In this document: positions 26,753 to 35,459 of the stretch, one piece after another | Numbering within the stretch: position 1 is the stretch's first letter | Layout of the letters: each line of letters begins with the position of its first letter | DNA from: Streptomyces albiflavescens | Lineage (GTDB): Bacteria > Actinomycetota > Actinomycetes > Streptomycetales > Streptomycetaceae | Direction of reading: 5' to 3' | NCBI RefSeq assembly: GCF_014645835.1 | Contig: NZ_BMMM01000009.1 | Location: 275,960-339,959 of the forward strand | Length of the DNA stretch: 64,000 nt | Notes under the pieces: model-generated | Databases searched by the model: none | Told to the model about the DNA's origin: nothing | What the model saw: only the letters and a program-made list of their open reading frames with translations | Program-made: the position numbers and the translations under genes

Positions 26753-26934
26753 GGGCACGGCGACGTCAGCAGGACTGCGGCCACGGTGACGTCAGCGGGA
26801 CTGCGGCCACGGTGACGTCAGCGGGACTGCGGCCACGGTGACGTCAGCGGCACTGCGGCCACGGTGACGTCAGCGGGACTGCGGCCACGGTGACGTCAGC
26901 GGCACTGCGGCCACGGTGACGTCAGCGGGACTGC
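26753..26934. repeat. Seven 26-bp tandem repeats with TGACGTCA cores
   Basis: Seven head-to-tail units of 26 bp, consensus start GGCCACGGTGACGTCAGCGG; the first is diverged (cGACGTCAGCAGG) and others differ by one base (GGGACTG or GGCACTG). Each later unit carries the 8-bp palindrome TGACGTCA. The seventh unit contains the stop codon of the DUF3000 gene (26922-26924). There are no spacers, so it is not a CRISPR array. Confidence 0.92.
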
Positions 26935-27590
26935 GGTCCCCGGCGCTGCGGAAGGGAGACCACCGACGCGTCGCCCGGGGTCACCGGCGGGAGCCCGGCG
27001 ACCTGGCACAGCAGATCGCACCACGCCGCGAGGTGCGTGGCCGTGTCCGGGACGCCGCCCAGGCCCTCCCGGGGGGTCCACGACGCCCGGATCTCGATCT
27101 GGGAGGCGGCCGGGCGCTCAGCGAGGCCGCCGAAGTAGTGCGAGCTCGCGCGCGTGACCGTGCCGCTCGCCTCGCCGTACGACAGACCACGGGCCTGGAG
27201 TGCGCCGGTCAGCCACGACCAGCAGACCTCCGGGAGCAGCGGGTCGGCGGCCATCTCCAGCTCCAGCTCCGCGCGGACCAGGGTTACCAGGCGGAAGGAA
27301 CCCTGCCAGGCGTCGTGCCCCGCCGGGTCGTGCAGCAGCACGAGCCGGCCGTCGGCCAGATCCTCGTCGTCCGCGACGACCGCGGCCTCCAGCGCGTACG
27401 CGTATGGGGCCAGGCGCTGCGGCGGGCGCGTCGGGTCGATCTCGATCTCCGGCCGCAGCCGCGCGGCCCTCAGCGCTTCGACGGCTGCCCGGAAGGGCAG
27501 CGGAGCCGTCTCCGTCGCATCCCGCTCCCCCTCCTTCGCGTCGTCCATTCCGCCAGCGCCGTCCGACAGTCGTCCCTGAGCCGCAGCCAT
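26922..27590 (-). CDS. DUF3000 domain-containing protein
   Basis: A 222-aa soluble actinobacterial protein of unknown function, recognised by its body (FRAAVEALRAARLRPEIEIDP, APYAYALEAAVV and ASSHYFGGLAERPAASQIEIRASW). It is regularly found divergent from hemE in actinomycetes, as here. ATG 27590 is taken; ATG 27547 is possible and neither has a strong ribosome site. The last codons lie within the 26-bp repeat array, so the C-terminus may have been altered by repeat expansion. Confidence 0.8.
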   Translation of the reverse strand: MAAAQGRLSDGAGGMDDAKEGERDATETAPLPFRAAVEALRAARLRPEIEIDPTRPPQRLAPYAYALEAAVVADDEDLADGRLVLLHDPAGHDAWQGSFRLVTLVRAELELEMAADPLLPEVCWSWLTGALQARGLSYGEASGTVTRASSHYFGGLAERPAASQIEIRASWTPREGLGGVPDTATHLAAWCDLLCQVAGLPPVTPGDASVVSLPQRRGPQSR

Positions 27591-27866
27591 GCGGGGAAGA
27601 TTAAGGGGAACGGAGGCTCCGCGCAGGGAGAGACACCCGTGCCTCCGACGGTTCGGCGGGAACGGCTCGGTTTCGCCGTGTTCGTGACGTTGACCGGGTG
27701 TGGCCGTGGGCGGTTCGTCCCCGGGGTCCGGTCGTGTGGGGCGCTGCGGGTGGTCCCCGGCCGCTCGCGCCCGCGCGACGGAGCCGCACGATGTCACCGG
27801 CCTCGCGTCCCTTCGCCACGCTGCCCCCGGAATGGGGCGCCGGTCGGCCGTGCGAGACTTTCCGTC

Positions 27867-28934
27867 GTGAGTGCCAACCACAGCCCCGCCGGGCAGCAGC
27901 CGACAGCCACGTACGAGTCCGCCTTCCTCAAGGCGTGCAGGCGCGAACCCGTGCCGCACAGGCCGGTGTGGTTCATGCGGCAGGCCGGACGCTCGCTGCC
28001 CGAGTACCTCAAGGTGCGCGAGGGCATCCCCATGCTGGAGTCCTGCATGCGGCCCGAGCTGGTCGCCGAGATCACGCTCCAGCCGGTGCGCAGGCACAAC
28101 GTGGACGCGGCGATCTACTACAGCGACATCGTCGTCCCGCTGAAGGCCATCGGCATTGACCTCGAGATCAAGCCGGGTGTCGGCCCCGTCGTCCAGAATC
28201 CGATCCGTACCCGCGCCGATCTGGCCCAGCTGCGCGATCTGACCCCCGAGGACGTCAGCTACGTCACCGAGGCGATCGGCCTGCTCACGGCCGAACTCGG
28301 CGCCACCCCCCTCATCGGCTTCGCGGGCGCGCCTTTCACCCTCGCGAGCTATCTCGTGGAGGGCGGTCCGTCCAAGAACCACGAGCACACCAAGGCGCTC
28401 ATGTACGGCGACCCGCAGCTGTGGGCCGACCTGCTCGACCGCCTCGCCGAGATCACGTCCGCCTTCCTGAAGGTGCAGATCGAGGCGGGCGTCAGCGCCG
28501 TCCAGCTCTTCGACTCCTGGGTCGGCGCCCTGGCACCCGCCGACTACCGCCGCTCGGTGATGCCCGCGTCCACCAAGGTCTTCGAGGCCGTCGCCTCCTA
28601 CGGCGTCCCGCGCATCCACTTCGGCGTCGGCACCGGTGAGCTGCTCGGCCTCATGGGCGAGGCGGGCGCGGACGTGGTCGGCGTCGACTGGCGCGTCCCG
28701 CTCGACGAGGCCGCCCGCCGCGTCGGCCCCGGCAAGGCCCTCCAGGGCAACCTCGACCCGGCCGTCCTCTTCTCCACCACCGAGGCCGTCCAGGCCAAGA
28801 CCCGCGAGGTCCTCGACGCCGCCGCCGGTCTCGAAGGCCATGTCTTCAACCTCGGCCACGGCGTCCTGCCGACCACTGACCCGGACGCGCTGACCCGGCT
28901 CGTGGAGTACGTCCACACGCAGACCGCGCGCTGA
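27867..28934 (+). CDS. hemE: Uroporphyrinogen decarboxylase
   Basis: A 355-aa enzyme that converts uroporphyrinogen III to coproporphyrinogen III in haem synthesis. Signature motifs are present: PVWFMRQAGRSLPEY near the start, YYSDIVVPLKAIGID, and GFAGAPFTLASYLVEGG. GTG start at 27867. Two further haem genes of the coproporphyrin branch (32936 and 34739) lie downstream on the same strand. Confidence 0.95.
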   Translation: MSANHSPAGQQPTATYESAFLKACRREPVPHRPVWFMRQAGRSLPEYLKVREGIPMLESCMRPELVAEITLQPVRRHNVDAAIYYSDIVVPLKAIGIDLEIKPGVGPVVQNPIRTRADLAQLRDLTPEDVSYVTEAIGLLTAELGATPLIGFAGAPFTLASYLVEGGPSKNHEHTKALMYGDPQLWADLLDRLAEITSAFLKVQIEAGVSAVQLFDSWVGALAPADYRRSVMPASTKVFEAVASYGVPRIHFGVGTGELLGLMGEAGADVVGVDWRVPLDEAARRVGPGKALQGNLDPAVLFSTTEAVQAKTREVLDAAAGLEGHVFNLGHGVLPTTDPDALTRLVEYVHTQTAR

Positions 28935-28947
28935 CCTCCCGCCGCTG

Positions 28948-29766
28948 TCACCAGCTGGGCCGCGCCCGCCTGCCCCACAGCAGGCTGCGCGGCTCCGGTG
29001 GGGGCGGGGTGCCCGGGCGGAGCGGCCAGGCGAGCAGCATGCCGGCGAGGAAGCCGACCACGTGCGCGGCATACGCCACCGTTCCCGCGGTCGAGACGCC
29101 GCCGCCGGACGAGTACACGGCCTGCAGCACGAACCAGAAGCCCAGCACCATCCATGCGGGCAGCCGCAGCGGCAGGAAGATCAGGAACGGGACGAGGACC
29201 CAGACCCTGGCCTTCGGGTAGAGCACCAGGTAGGCGCCGAGGACGCCGGCGATCGCTCCCGAGGCGCCGATCAGGGGGTCGCCGGAGTCCTCGTTCAACA
29301 GCGCGTAGCCGTACGCCGCCGCGTAGCCGCAGGCCACGTAGAACAGCGTGAACCGCACATGTCCCATGCGGTCCTCGATGTTGTTGCCGAAGATCAGCAG
29401 GAACAGCATGTTGCCCAGCAGATGCAGCCAGCTGCCGTGCAGGAACATCGCCGTGAACACCGACAGCGGCGGCGACTTGTCGTAGTCCGGCGGGCCCACC
29501 ACGCAGCCGGCCCCGTGCGGGCCGAGACCGACGTCGCCCGTGGGTACGAGGCGCGGCATCTGATGGTGGATCAACTCCTGTGGCACCGCGGCGTAGTGGT
29601 CCAGGAACGCCTGCAGATGGCACAGCTGGGACAGGCCGCTGTCGCCCGCCACCGATCCGGCGATGCCGGGGGTGTAGAGGAACACGAGAACGTTGGCGGC
29701 GATCAGCGCGTACGTCACAAAGGGCGTGCGCCGTACCGGGTTCACGTCATGGACGGGTATGACCAC
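28948..29766 (-). CDS. Rhomboid-family intramembrane serine protease
   Basis: A 272-aa membrane protease with six to seven helices. The catalytic Ser lies in GASGAIAG (Ser169) and the His in AAHVVGFLAG (His235); MFLHGSWLHLLGNMLFL is the conserved HxxxN region of helix 2. It would cleave membrane-spanning substrates; targets unknown. It converges on hemE with only 13 bp between the stops. The GTG start has no clear ribosome site. Confidence 0.9.
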   Translation of the reverse strand: MVIPVHDVNPVRRTPFVTYALIAANVLVFLYTPGIAGSVAGDSGLSQLCHLQAFLDHYAAVPQELIHHQMPRLVPTGDVGLGPHGAGCVVGPPDYDKSPPLSVFTAMFLHGSWLHLLGNMLFLLIFGNNIEDRMGHVRFTLFYVACGYAAAYGYALLNEDSGDPLIGASGAIAGVLGAYLVLYPKARVWVLVPFLIFLPLRLPAWMVLGFWFVLQAVYSSGGGVSTAGTVAYAAHVVGFLAGMLLAWPLRPGTPPPPEPRSLLWGRRARPSW

Positions 29767-29871
29767 AAGGAACTAGTGCCCTCGATGCGCCGTCACTGAA
29801 CGCCGCCGTCCCCGCGTGCGTATGTCTCCTCAACCGCCCGCGCCGCGACGAAGACGCGACGCGAGGAAGAC

Positions 29872-30219
29872 GTGAGGACACAGGCGATGAACGAGCGAGT
29901 TACTCCTCCGATGCATGCCCTGCCCGACGGTGAGGCGGAGATCGCCCTGGTGCTGCACCTGCCCTGGGAGGACGTCGCCGCGCTCGGCCAGGAGGCGGGC
30001 CGGCTCGCGGCGCGTCTGCAGCGTCCGGTGACGCTCGACGAGGCCGTCAGCCACCGGTTGCGGTCCGCGCGGCCGGCGGCTCACGCGAAGCCGGCGCAGT
30101 CGCCGCCCGCGGTCGCCGCGCCGGCGTCGGTGTCGTCGCTGCCGGCGCGACCGCCCGCGGAGCAGGCCCGGCAGGCCATCGACCGGATCAACGGGACCGG
30201 GCAGCACGAATCCGCGTAG
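29872..30219 (+). CDS. Small hypothetical protein
   Basis: A 115-aa protein. An N-terminal half of about 60 residues (EAEIALVLHLPWEDVAALG, then RLQRPVTLDEAVSHRL) looks like a short folded domain; the rest is an Ala/Pro-rich tail. GTG 29872 follows GAGGA; ATG 29887 is an alternative. I do not recognise the family. Confidence 0.6.
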   Translation: MRTQAMNERVTPPMHALPDGEAEIALVLHLPWEDVAALGQEAGRLAARLQRPVTLDEAVSHRLRSARPAAHAKPAQSPPAVAAPASVSSLPARPPAEQARQAIDRINGTGQHESA

Positions 30220-30232
30220 GTCCGCCCCGTAG

Positions 30233-30316
30233 GTCCGCGGAAAACCGCGGGCCGTCCTTGGTCGCGCGCACGCGGCGGAGCCGCACAATGTCGCGGCCCC
30301 GCAACCCCGTTGGGGT
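30233..30316. terminator. Hairpins between convergent genes
   Basis: GTCCGCGG-AAAA-CCGCGGGC (30233-30252) and ACCCC-GTT-GGGGT (30304-30316) lie between the convergent small gene and the oxidoreductase, together able to act in both directions. Confidence 0.6.
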
Positions 30317-30323
30317 GCTCCCC

Positions 30324-31733
30324 TTACGCGGGGTTCCTGCGTACCGCCGCCACCGCCTTGCGGGCGGCGACCAGCACGGGGTCCCACACGGGTGAGAACG
30401 GGGGCGCGTAACCCAGGTCCAGTGCTGTCATCTGTTCCACCGTCATGCTCGCGGTCAGAGCGACCGCGGCGATGTCGACGCGCTTCGCCGCGCCCTCGCG
30501 GCCGACGATCTGTACACCGAGCAGCCGTCCGGTGCGGCGCTCGGCGAGCATCTTCACCGTCATGAGGGCGGCGTTCGGGTAGTAGCCCGCACGGCTGGTC
30601 GACTCGACGGTGACGGTCTCGAACTGCAGGCCCGCCCGGTGCGCGTCCTTCTCGCGCAGCCCGGTGCGGGCGATCTCCAGGTCGCAGACCTTGCTCACCG
30701 CCGTGCCGACGACACCGGGGAAGGTGGCGTACCCGCCGCCCACGTTGGAACCGATGACCTGCCCGTGCTTGTTGGCGTGCGTGCCCAGCGCGATGTGCCG
30801 CTCGCGCCCGGAGACCAGGTCGAGCACCTCGACGCAGTCGCCGCCGGCCCAGATGTTCTCGTGGCCGCGCACCCGCATCGCCAGATCGGTGAGCAGCCCG
30901 CCGTGGTCGCCGAGGGGCAGCCCGGCCGCCTTGGCGAGCGTCGTCTCGGGGTGTACGCCGATGCCGAGCACGACCACGTCCGCCGGGTACTCGGCGTCCT
31001 CCGTGGCCACCGCCCGGACCCGCCCGTCCTCGCCGGTCAGCAGCTTGGTGACCTCGGCGTCGTTGACCATGATGATGCCCAGGCCCTCCATGGCCGTGTG
31101 CACCAGGCGGCCCATGTCCGGGTCGAGCGTGGACATCGGCTCCTTGCCGCGGTTGACGACCGTCACCTCGTACCCGCGGTTGATGAGCGCCTCGGCCATC
31201 TCCACGCCGATGTACCCCGCGCCCACGACCACCGCCCGGCGGCCCTCCGTCGCCGCCAGCGTGTCGAGCAGGGCCTGCCCGTCGTCCAGGGTCTGGACGC
31301 CGTGCACGCCCGGCGCGTCGGCGCCCGGCAGGTCGGGGCGGATCGGGCGCGCGCCGGTCGCGATCACGAGCTTGTCGTACGACGTCCACTCCTCGGCCCC
31401 GGATTCGAGGTCCCGGGAGCGCACGCGGGCGCCCGCGACGTCGATCCCGGTGACCTCCGTACGCATCCGCAGGTCGATGGCGCGCTCCCGGTGCTCCTCG
31501 GGCGTCCGCGCGATCAACTGGTTCCGCTCGGGGACGTCGCCGCCCACCCAGTACGGGATGCCGCATGCGGAGTAGGACGTGAAGTGCCCCCGCTCGAACG
31601 CCACGATCTCCAGCTCGTCCGGCCCCCGCAGCCGGCGCGCCTGTGACGCGGCGGACATGCCCGCCGCGTCACCGCCGATCACGACCAGTCGCTCTTTCGC
31701 CCTGTCAGTCCCGCTCGTACGACTCATGGTCAT
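30324..31733 (-). CDS. FAD-dependent oxidoreductase, CoA-disulfide reductase / NADH oxidase type
   Basis: A 469-aa flavoprotein of the pyridine-nucleotide disulfide family. FAD motif LVVIGGDAAGMSAASQA, a single redox Cys in SYSACGIPYW, NAD motif AVVVGAGYIGVEMAEAL and the second FAD contact NIWAGGDCVEV are present. The SxxxC arrangement matches CoA-disulfide reductases and NADH oxidases rather than two-Cys reductases. The exact substrate is not determined by the sequence. Confidence 0.85.
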   Translation of the reverse strand: MTMSRTSGTDRAKERLVVIGGDAAGMSAASQARRLRGPDELEIVAFERGHFTSYSACGIPYWVGGDVPERNQLIARTPEEHRERAIDLRMRTEVTGIDVAGARVRSRDLESGAEEWTSYDKLVIATGARPIRPDLPGADAPGVHGVQTLDDGQALLDTLAATEGRRAVVVGAGYIGVEMAEALINRGYEVTVVNRGKEPMSTLDPDMGRLVHTAMEGLGIIMVNDAEVTKLLTGEDGRVRAVATEDAEYPADVVVLGIGVHPETTLAKAAGLPLGDHGGLLTDLAMRVRGHENIWAGGDCVEVLDLVSGRERHIALGTHANKHGQVIGSNVGGGYATFPGVVGTAVSKVCDLEIARTGLREKDAHRAGLQFETVTVESTSRAGYYPNAALMTVKMLAERRTGRLLGVQIVGREGAAKRVDIAAVALTASMTVEQMTALDLGYAPPFSPVWDPVLVAARKAVAAVRRNPA

Positions 31734-31760
31734 GGGAACACGCTACGCGGGCCCCGAATT

Positions 31761-32762
31761 TCACTCCTCCTCGCCGCCCTCTCCGCCGCCGCGCACGGGC
31801 GGGGCCACCGGCAGCGACGCCGCGGCGGCCGGAGCCGGAGCCGGGGCCGGGCGGCGCGGCAGCCGGGGCCGCACGAGACGCATCCACACCAGGACGATCA
31901 GCGCCAGGCCCGCCGCGAACGGGAGCACCGCGCCGATCGCGAGCGCGAGCCAGCGCAGCATCGTGACCAGCACATGCCAGCCGCCGCTGAGCGCGTCCAC
32001 GAAGCCCGGGTCCTCGTCCTTCTTCTCGGCCTTCTTCACCGGGGTCTCGGACAGCGAGAGCGTGATCGTGGCCAGCCCGGTGCGGTCCTTCAGGGACGCC
32101 TGCTGCGCGAGCAGCGCCTCCAGATCGGACTCACGGCTGCTCAACTCCCCTTCCAGGGTGACCACATCGCTCAGCTTGGTCGCCTGGTCCATCAGTTCGC
32201 GGACCCGGGCCACACTGGCGCGCTGCGACTTGATCCGGCTCTCCACGTCCACGACCTGGTCGGTGACGTCCTGTGCCTTGGCCGTCCGCTCGACGACCTT
32301 GCCCGCGCCCTCCAGATCGGCCAGCACCTGGTCGTACCGCTCGGTGGGCACGCGCAGCACGAGACGGGTGCGCTCGTGGCCCTTCTCGTCGCGGGTGGTG
32401 GTCTCGTTGCCCACGTAGCCGCCGGCGTTCTCGGCCGTGGTGCGGGCCTCGTCCAGGGCCTTGGGTACGTCCTTGACCTGCACGGTCAGGGAGGCGGTGC
32501 GGATGATGTGGCTCGCGGTCACCTTGGGCGGGGCGGTGGCCTTGGAGTCGTTCGCCGCGCCGCTGCCCGCGGCGCCCGAGTCCGCCTTCTCCGCCGCGCC
32601 CGGGGCGGCGGCCTTGTCGGCGGCTCCGCCGGCGTCGCTGGACGAGGTGTCGTTGGCGCCGCTGCAGCCCGCCAGCGCGAGGACGGCGGCGAGGAGCATC
32701 CCCGCCAGAGCATGGACAGGGCGTAGGGAACGTCCGGAGCGTGCGGAGCTTCGAGTGCGCAT
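31761..32762 (-). CDS. DUF4349 domain-containing lipoprotein
   Basis: A 333-aa cell-surface protein. The signal ends at lipobox LALAGC, followed by an Ala/Ser/Gly linker. The DUF4349 domain (about 85-270) includes HIIRTASLTVQVKDVPKAL and GGYVGNETTT, then a coiled coil (about 170-235). One membrane helix near residue 275-305 and a Pro/Arg-rich cytoplasmic tail end the protein. The ATG at 32762 is chosen because it begins the signal peptide. Function unknown. Confidence 0.82.
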   Translation of the reverse strand: MRTRSSARSGRSLRPVHALAGMLLAAVLALAGCSGANDTSSSDAGGAADKAAAPGAAEKADSGAAGSGAANDSKATAPPKVTASHIIRTASLTVQVKDVPKALDEARTTAENAGGYVGNETTTRDEKGHERTRLVLRVPTERYDQVLADLEGAGKVVERTAKAQDVTDQVVDVESRIKSQRASVARVRELMDQATKLSDVVTLEGELSSRESDLEALLAQQASLKDRTGLATITLSLSETPVKKAEKKDEDPGFVDALSGGWHVLVTMLRWLALAIGAVLPFAAGLALIVLVWMRLVRPRLPRRPAPAPAPAAAASLPVAPPVRGGGEGGEEE

Positions 32763-32935
32763 ATGGGCTACCCCCGAGGGTCGTGACAACTGTGCCGTGC
32801 CGACTGACGCTCCTTCGACGCCCGAGTGGGCCGGGACGTTGGCCGGATCCGGTCCCGATGCGGTCACAGTCGGGACTCGCACAGGACACCGGGACTCATG
32901 GCGGGCGTGTCAGTGAGGTCTGAGAAGGTGGAGGC

Positions 32936-34444
32936 ATGCGCGCACAGGAGACTCGTACGGGTACGGGACACGTCGTGGTCATCGGGGGCGGGATCGCGGG
33001 ACTGGCCGCCGCCCACCGATTGCTGGACCGCGGGGCGCGCGTGACCGTCCTGGAGGCGTCGGACCGCGTCGGCGGCAAGCTGCTGCCCGGCGAGATCGCC
33101 GGCGCGCGCGTCGACCTGGGCGCCGAGTCGATGCTCGCGCGCCGCCCCGAGGCGGTGGCCCTGGCCCGCGAGGTGGGCCTCGCCGACCGCCTCCAGCCCC
33201 CCGCGACCGCGACGGCCTCCCTCTGGACCCGCGGCGCGCTGCGCCCGATGCCCAAGGGCCACGTCATGGGCGTCCCGGGCGCCGCGTCCGCCCTCGCCGG
33301 CGTCCTCTCCGAGGATGGCCTGCGCCGCATCGAGCGCGACGCCGACCTGCCCCGCACCGAGGTGGGCGACGACGTGGCGGTGGGGGAGTACGTGGCGGCC
33401 CGCCTCGGCCGCGAGGTCGTCGACCGCCTGGTCGAGCCCCTCCTGGGCGGTGTCTACGCCGGCGACGCCTACCGCATCTCCATGCGTCTGGCCGTCCCCC
33501 AGCTCTTCGCCGCCGCCCACACCCACACCTCCCTGACGGAGGCGGTCCGCGAGATCCAGACCAAGGCCGCCGCCACACAGCAGACGGGCCCGGTCTTCAT
33601 GGGCATCGACGGCGGCGTCGGGCAACTGCCGCTCGCGGTCGCGGAGTCGGTGAGGGCTCGCGGGGGCGAGATCCTGACCGGGATGCCGGTGACCGAGCTC
33701 CGCAGGACCGGGGCGGCGGGTCCGGGCGGTGACGGCTCGCCGCTCGCGGCGGACTCCGCGGAGGAGCGGCCGCACGCGGCGTGGCGTGTTGTCGCAGGAA
33801 GCCCGGGACGCCCCGGAAGCCTTGGGAGCGGAAGCCTTGGGAGCGGTGGAAGCCGAGTCCTGTACGCCGATGGCGTCGTCGTGGCCCTGCCCGCCTCGGC
33901 CGCCGCCGCGCTCCTGCGTGCCGAGGCGCCCGCAGCCGCGGCCGAGCTGGCCGCCGTGGAGTACGCCTCCATGGCGCTCGTCACCCTCGCCTATCGCCGT
34001 GCCGACGTCGCCCTGCCCGAAGGGAGCGGTTTCCTGGTGCCGCCCGTCGACGGGCACACCATCAAGGCGTCCACCTTCGCCTCCCAGAAGTGGGGCTGGA
34101 TCGCCGAGGCGAACCCCGATCTGCTCGTGCTGCGCACCTCCGTCGGGCGGTACGGAGAGACGGAGGTGCTCGGACGGGAGGACGCCGACCTCGTCCAGGT
34201 GTCCCGGCACGACCTGCGGGAAGCGACCGGCCTGGACGCCCAGCCCCTCGCGAACCGGGTGACACGGTGGGACGACGGGCTGCCGCAGTACCCGGTCGGG
34301 CACCATGCCCGAGTGGCCCGCATCCGCGAGCACGTCGGCAAGCTCCCCGGCCTAGCCGTGTGCGGCGCGGCGTACGACGGGGTCGGCATCCCCGCGTGCA
34401 TCGCGAGCGCGTACGCGGCCGTGGACCAGCTCGGCCGGGAGTGA
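32936..34444 (+). CDS. hemG: Protoporphyrinogen/coproporphyrinogen oxidase (HemY/CgoX type)
   Basis: A 502-aa FAD enzyme that aromatises the porphyrinogen ring; in Gram-positive bacteria this class oxidises coproporphyrinogen III. The dinucleotide motif VVIGGGIAGLAAAHRLL and VLEASDRVGGK are at the N-terminus, and the C-terminal FAD contact is PGLAVCGAAYDGVGIPACI. A low-complexity Gly/Ser insert (about residues 255-300) interrupts the middle domain. ATG follows GGTGGAGGC. Together with HemE and HemQ here it indicates the coproporphyrin-dependent haem route. Confidence 0.92.
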   Translation: MRAQETRTGTGHVVVIGGGIAGLAAAHRLLDRGARVTVLEASDRVGGKLLPGEIAGARVDLGAESMLARRPEAVALAREVGLADRLQPPATATASLWTRGALRPMPKGHVMGVPGAASALAGVLSEDGLRRIERDADLPRTEVGDDVAVGEYVAARLGREVVDRLVEPLLGGVYAGDAYRISMRLAVPQLFAAAHTHTSLTEAVREIQTKAAATQQTGPVFMGIDGGVGQLPLAVAESVRARGGEILTGMPVTELRRTGAAGPGGDGSPLAADSAEERPHAAWRVVAGSPGRPGSLGSGSLGSGGSRVLYADGVVVALPASAAAALLRAEAPAAAAELAAVEYASMALVTLAYRRADVALPEGSGFLVPPVDGHTIKASTFASQKWGWIAEANPDLLVLRTSVGRYGETEVLGREDADLVQVSRHDLREATGLDAQPLANRVTRWDDGLPQYPVGHHARVARIREHVGKLPGLAVCGAAYDGVGIPACIASAYAAVDQLGRE

Positions 34445-34529
34445 GCCGCAGGGGCGCGCCGGTGTCGAAAGACCGAGCGCGCGGGGGCCCGAAGGGCTGA
34501 GCGCGGTCGAGCTCCGGACACGGGCTGAA

Positions 34530-34661
34530 GCGCCCCTGGGGGCGCACGAGCCAAAGAACTGGAGCGCCCCGGAGGCGCACGAGCCAAAGAACTGGAGCGC
34601 CCCGGAGGCGAACAAGCCAAAGAAGCTGGAGCGCCCCGGAGGCGAACGAGCCAAAGAAGGA
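34530..34661. repeat. Four 33-34 bp hairpin-forming tandem repeats
   Basis: Four units with the core GCGCCCCGGAGGCGC followed by (A/C)GAGCCAAAGAA. Each unit contains the palindrome GCGCC...GGCGC, so the block can fold into several hairpins. It fills most of the 294-bp gap between hemG and hemQ and may act as a terminator or mRNA stabiliser. Confidence 0.85.
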
Positions 34662-34738
34662 GGGCGACCTCGGCGGACCGGACGGCCCGATCGCGAACCC
34701 GGTGCAGAGTCCGCACGGCGGCGCGGGAGAATGGACCC

Positions 34739-35458
34739 ATGAGTGACGACGCCCCCGCCAAGATCCCGAACGCCGGCAAGAAGGCCAAGGACCTCAATGA
34801 GGTCATCCGCTACACCCTGTGGTCCGTCTTCAAATTGCGCGACGTGCTCCCCGAGGACCGCTCCGGCTACGCCGACGAGGTCCAGGAGCTCTTCGCCCAG
34901 CTCGCCGCGAAGGACGTCACCGTCCGCGGCACGTACGACCTGTCGGGGCTGCGCGCCGACGCCGACCTGATGATCTGGTGGCACGCCGAGACGAGCGACC
35001 AGCTCCAGGAGGCGTTCAACCTCTTCCGCCGCACCAAGCTGGGCCGTGCCCTGGAGCCGGTCTGGTCGAACATGGCGCTGCACCGCCCCGCCGAGTTCAA
35101 CCGCTCGCACATCCCGGCGTTCCTCGCCGACGAGACGCCGCGCAACTATGTGAGCGTCTACCCCTTCGTGCGCTCCTACGACTGGTACCTGCTGCCCGAC
35201 GAGGACCGCCGCCGTATGCTCGCCGACCACGGCAAGATGGCCCGCGGCTACCCGGACGTGCGGGCCAACACGGTCGCCTCGTTCTCGCTGGGCGACTACG
35301 AGTGGATCCTCGCCTTCGAGGCCGACGAGCTGTCCCGCATCGTCGACCTCATGCGTCACCTCCGTGCCTCCGAGGCCCGGATGCACGTCCGCGAGGAGGT
35401 CCCGTTCTACACGGGCCGCCGCAAGGACATCGCCGAACTGGTCGCGGGCCTCGCCTAG
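34739..35458 (+). CDS. hemQ: Coproheme decarboxylase HemQ (chlorite dismutase-like)
   Basis: A 239-aa haem-binding protein of the chlorite-dismutase fold that performs the last step of the coproporphyrin route, decarboxylating coproheme to haem b. Recognisable stretches are RYTLWSVFKLRDVLP, NYVSVYPFVRSYDWYLL and DYEWILAFEADELSRIVDLM. The length is normal for actinobacterial HemQ. It lies 294 bp downstream of hemG, same strand. Confidence 0.92.
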   Translation: MSDDAPAKIPNAGKKAKDLNEVIRYTLWSVFKLRDVLPEDRSGYADEVQELFAQLAAKDVTVRGTYDLSGLRADADLMIWWHAETSDQLQEAFNLFRRTKLGRALEPVWSNMALHRPAEFNRSHIPAFLADETPRNYVSVYPFVRSYDWYLLPDEDRRRMLADHGKMARGYPDVRANTVASFSLGDYEWILAFEADELSRIVDLMRHLRASEARMHVREEVPFYTGRRKDIAELVAGLA

Positions 35459-35459
35459 G

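Noticed and set aside
26753..26934. Possible CRISPR array
   Set aside because: The 26-bp units are contiguous without spacers and there are no cas genes; it is a tandem repeat.
34352..34740. Ser/Pro/Arg-rich frames on the minus strand
   Set aside because: They arise from reading the 33-bp repeats; no start site and no conserved sequence.
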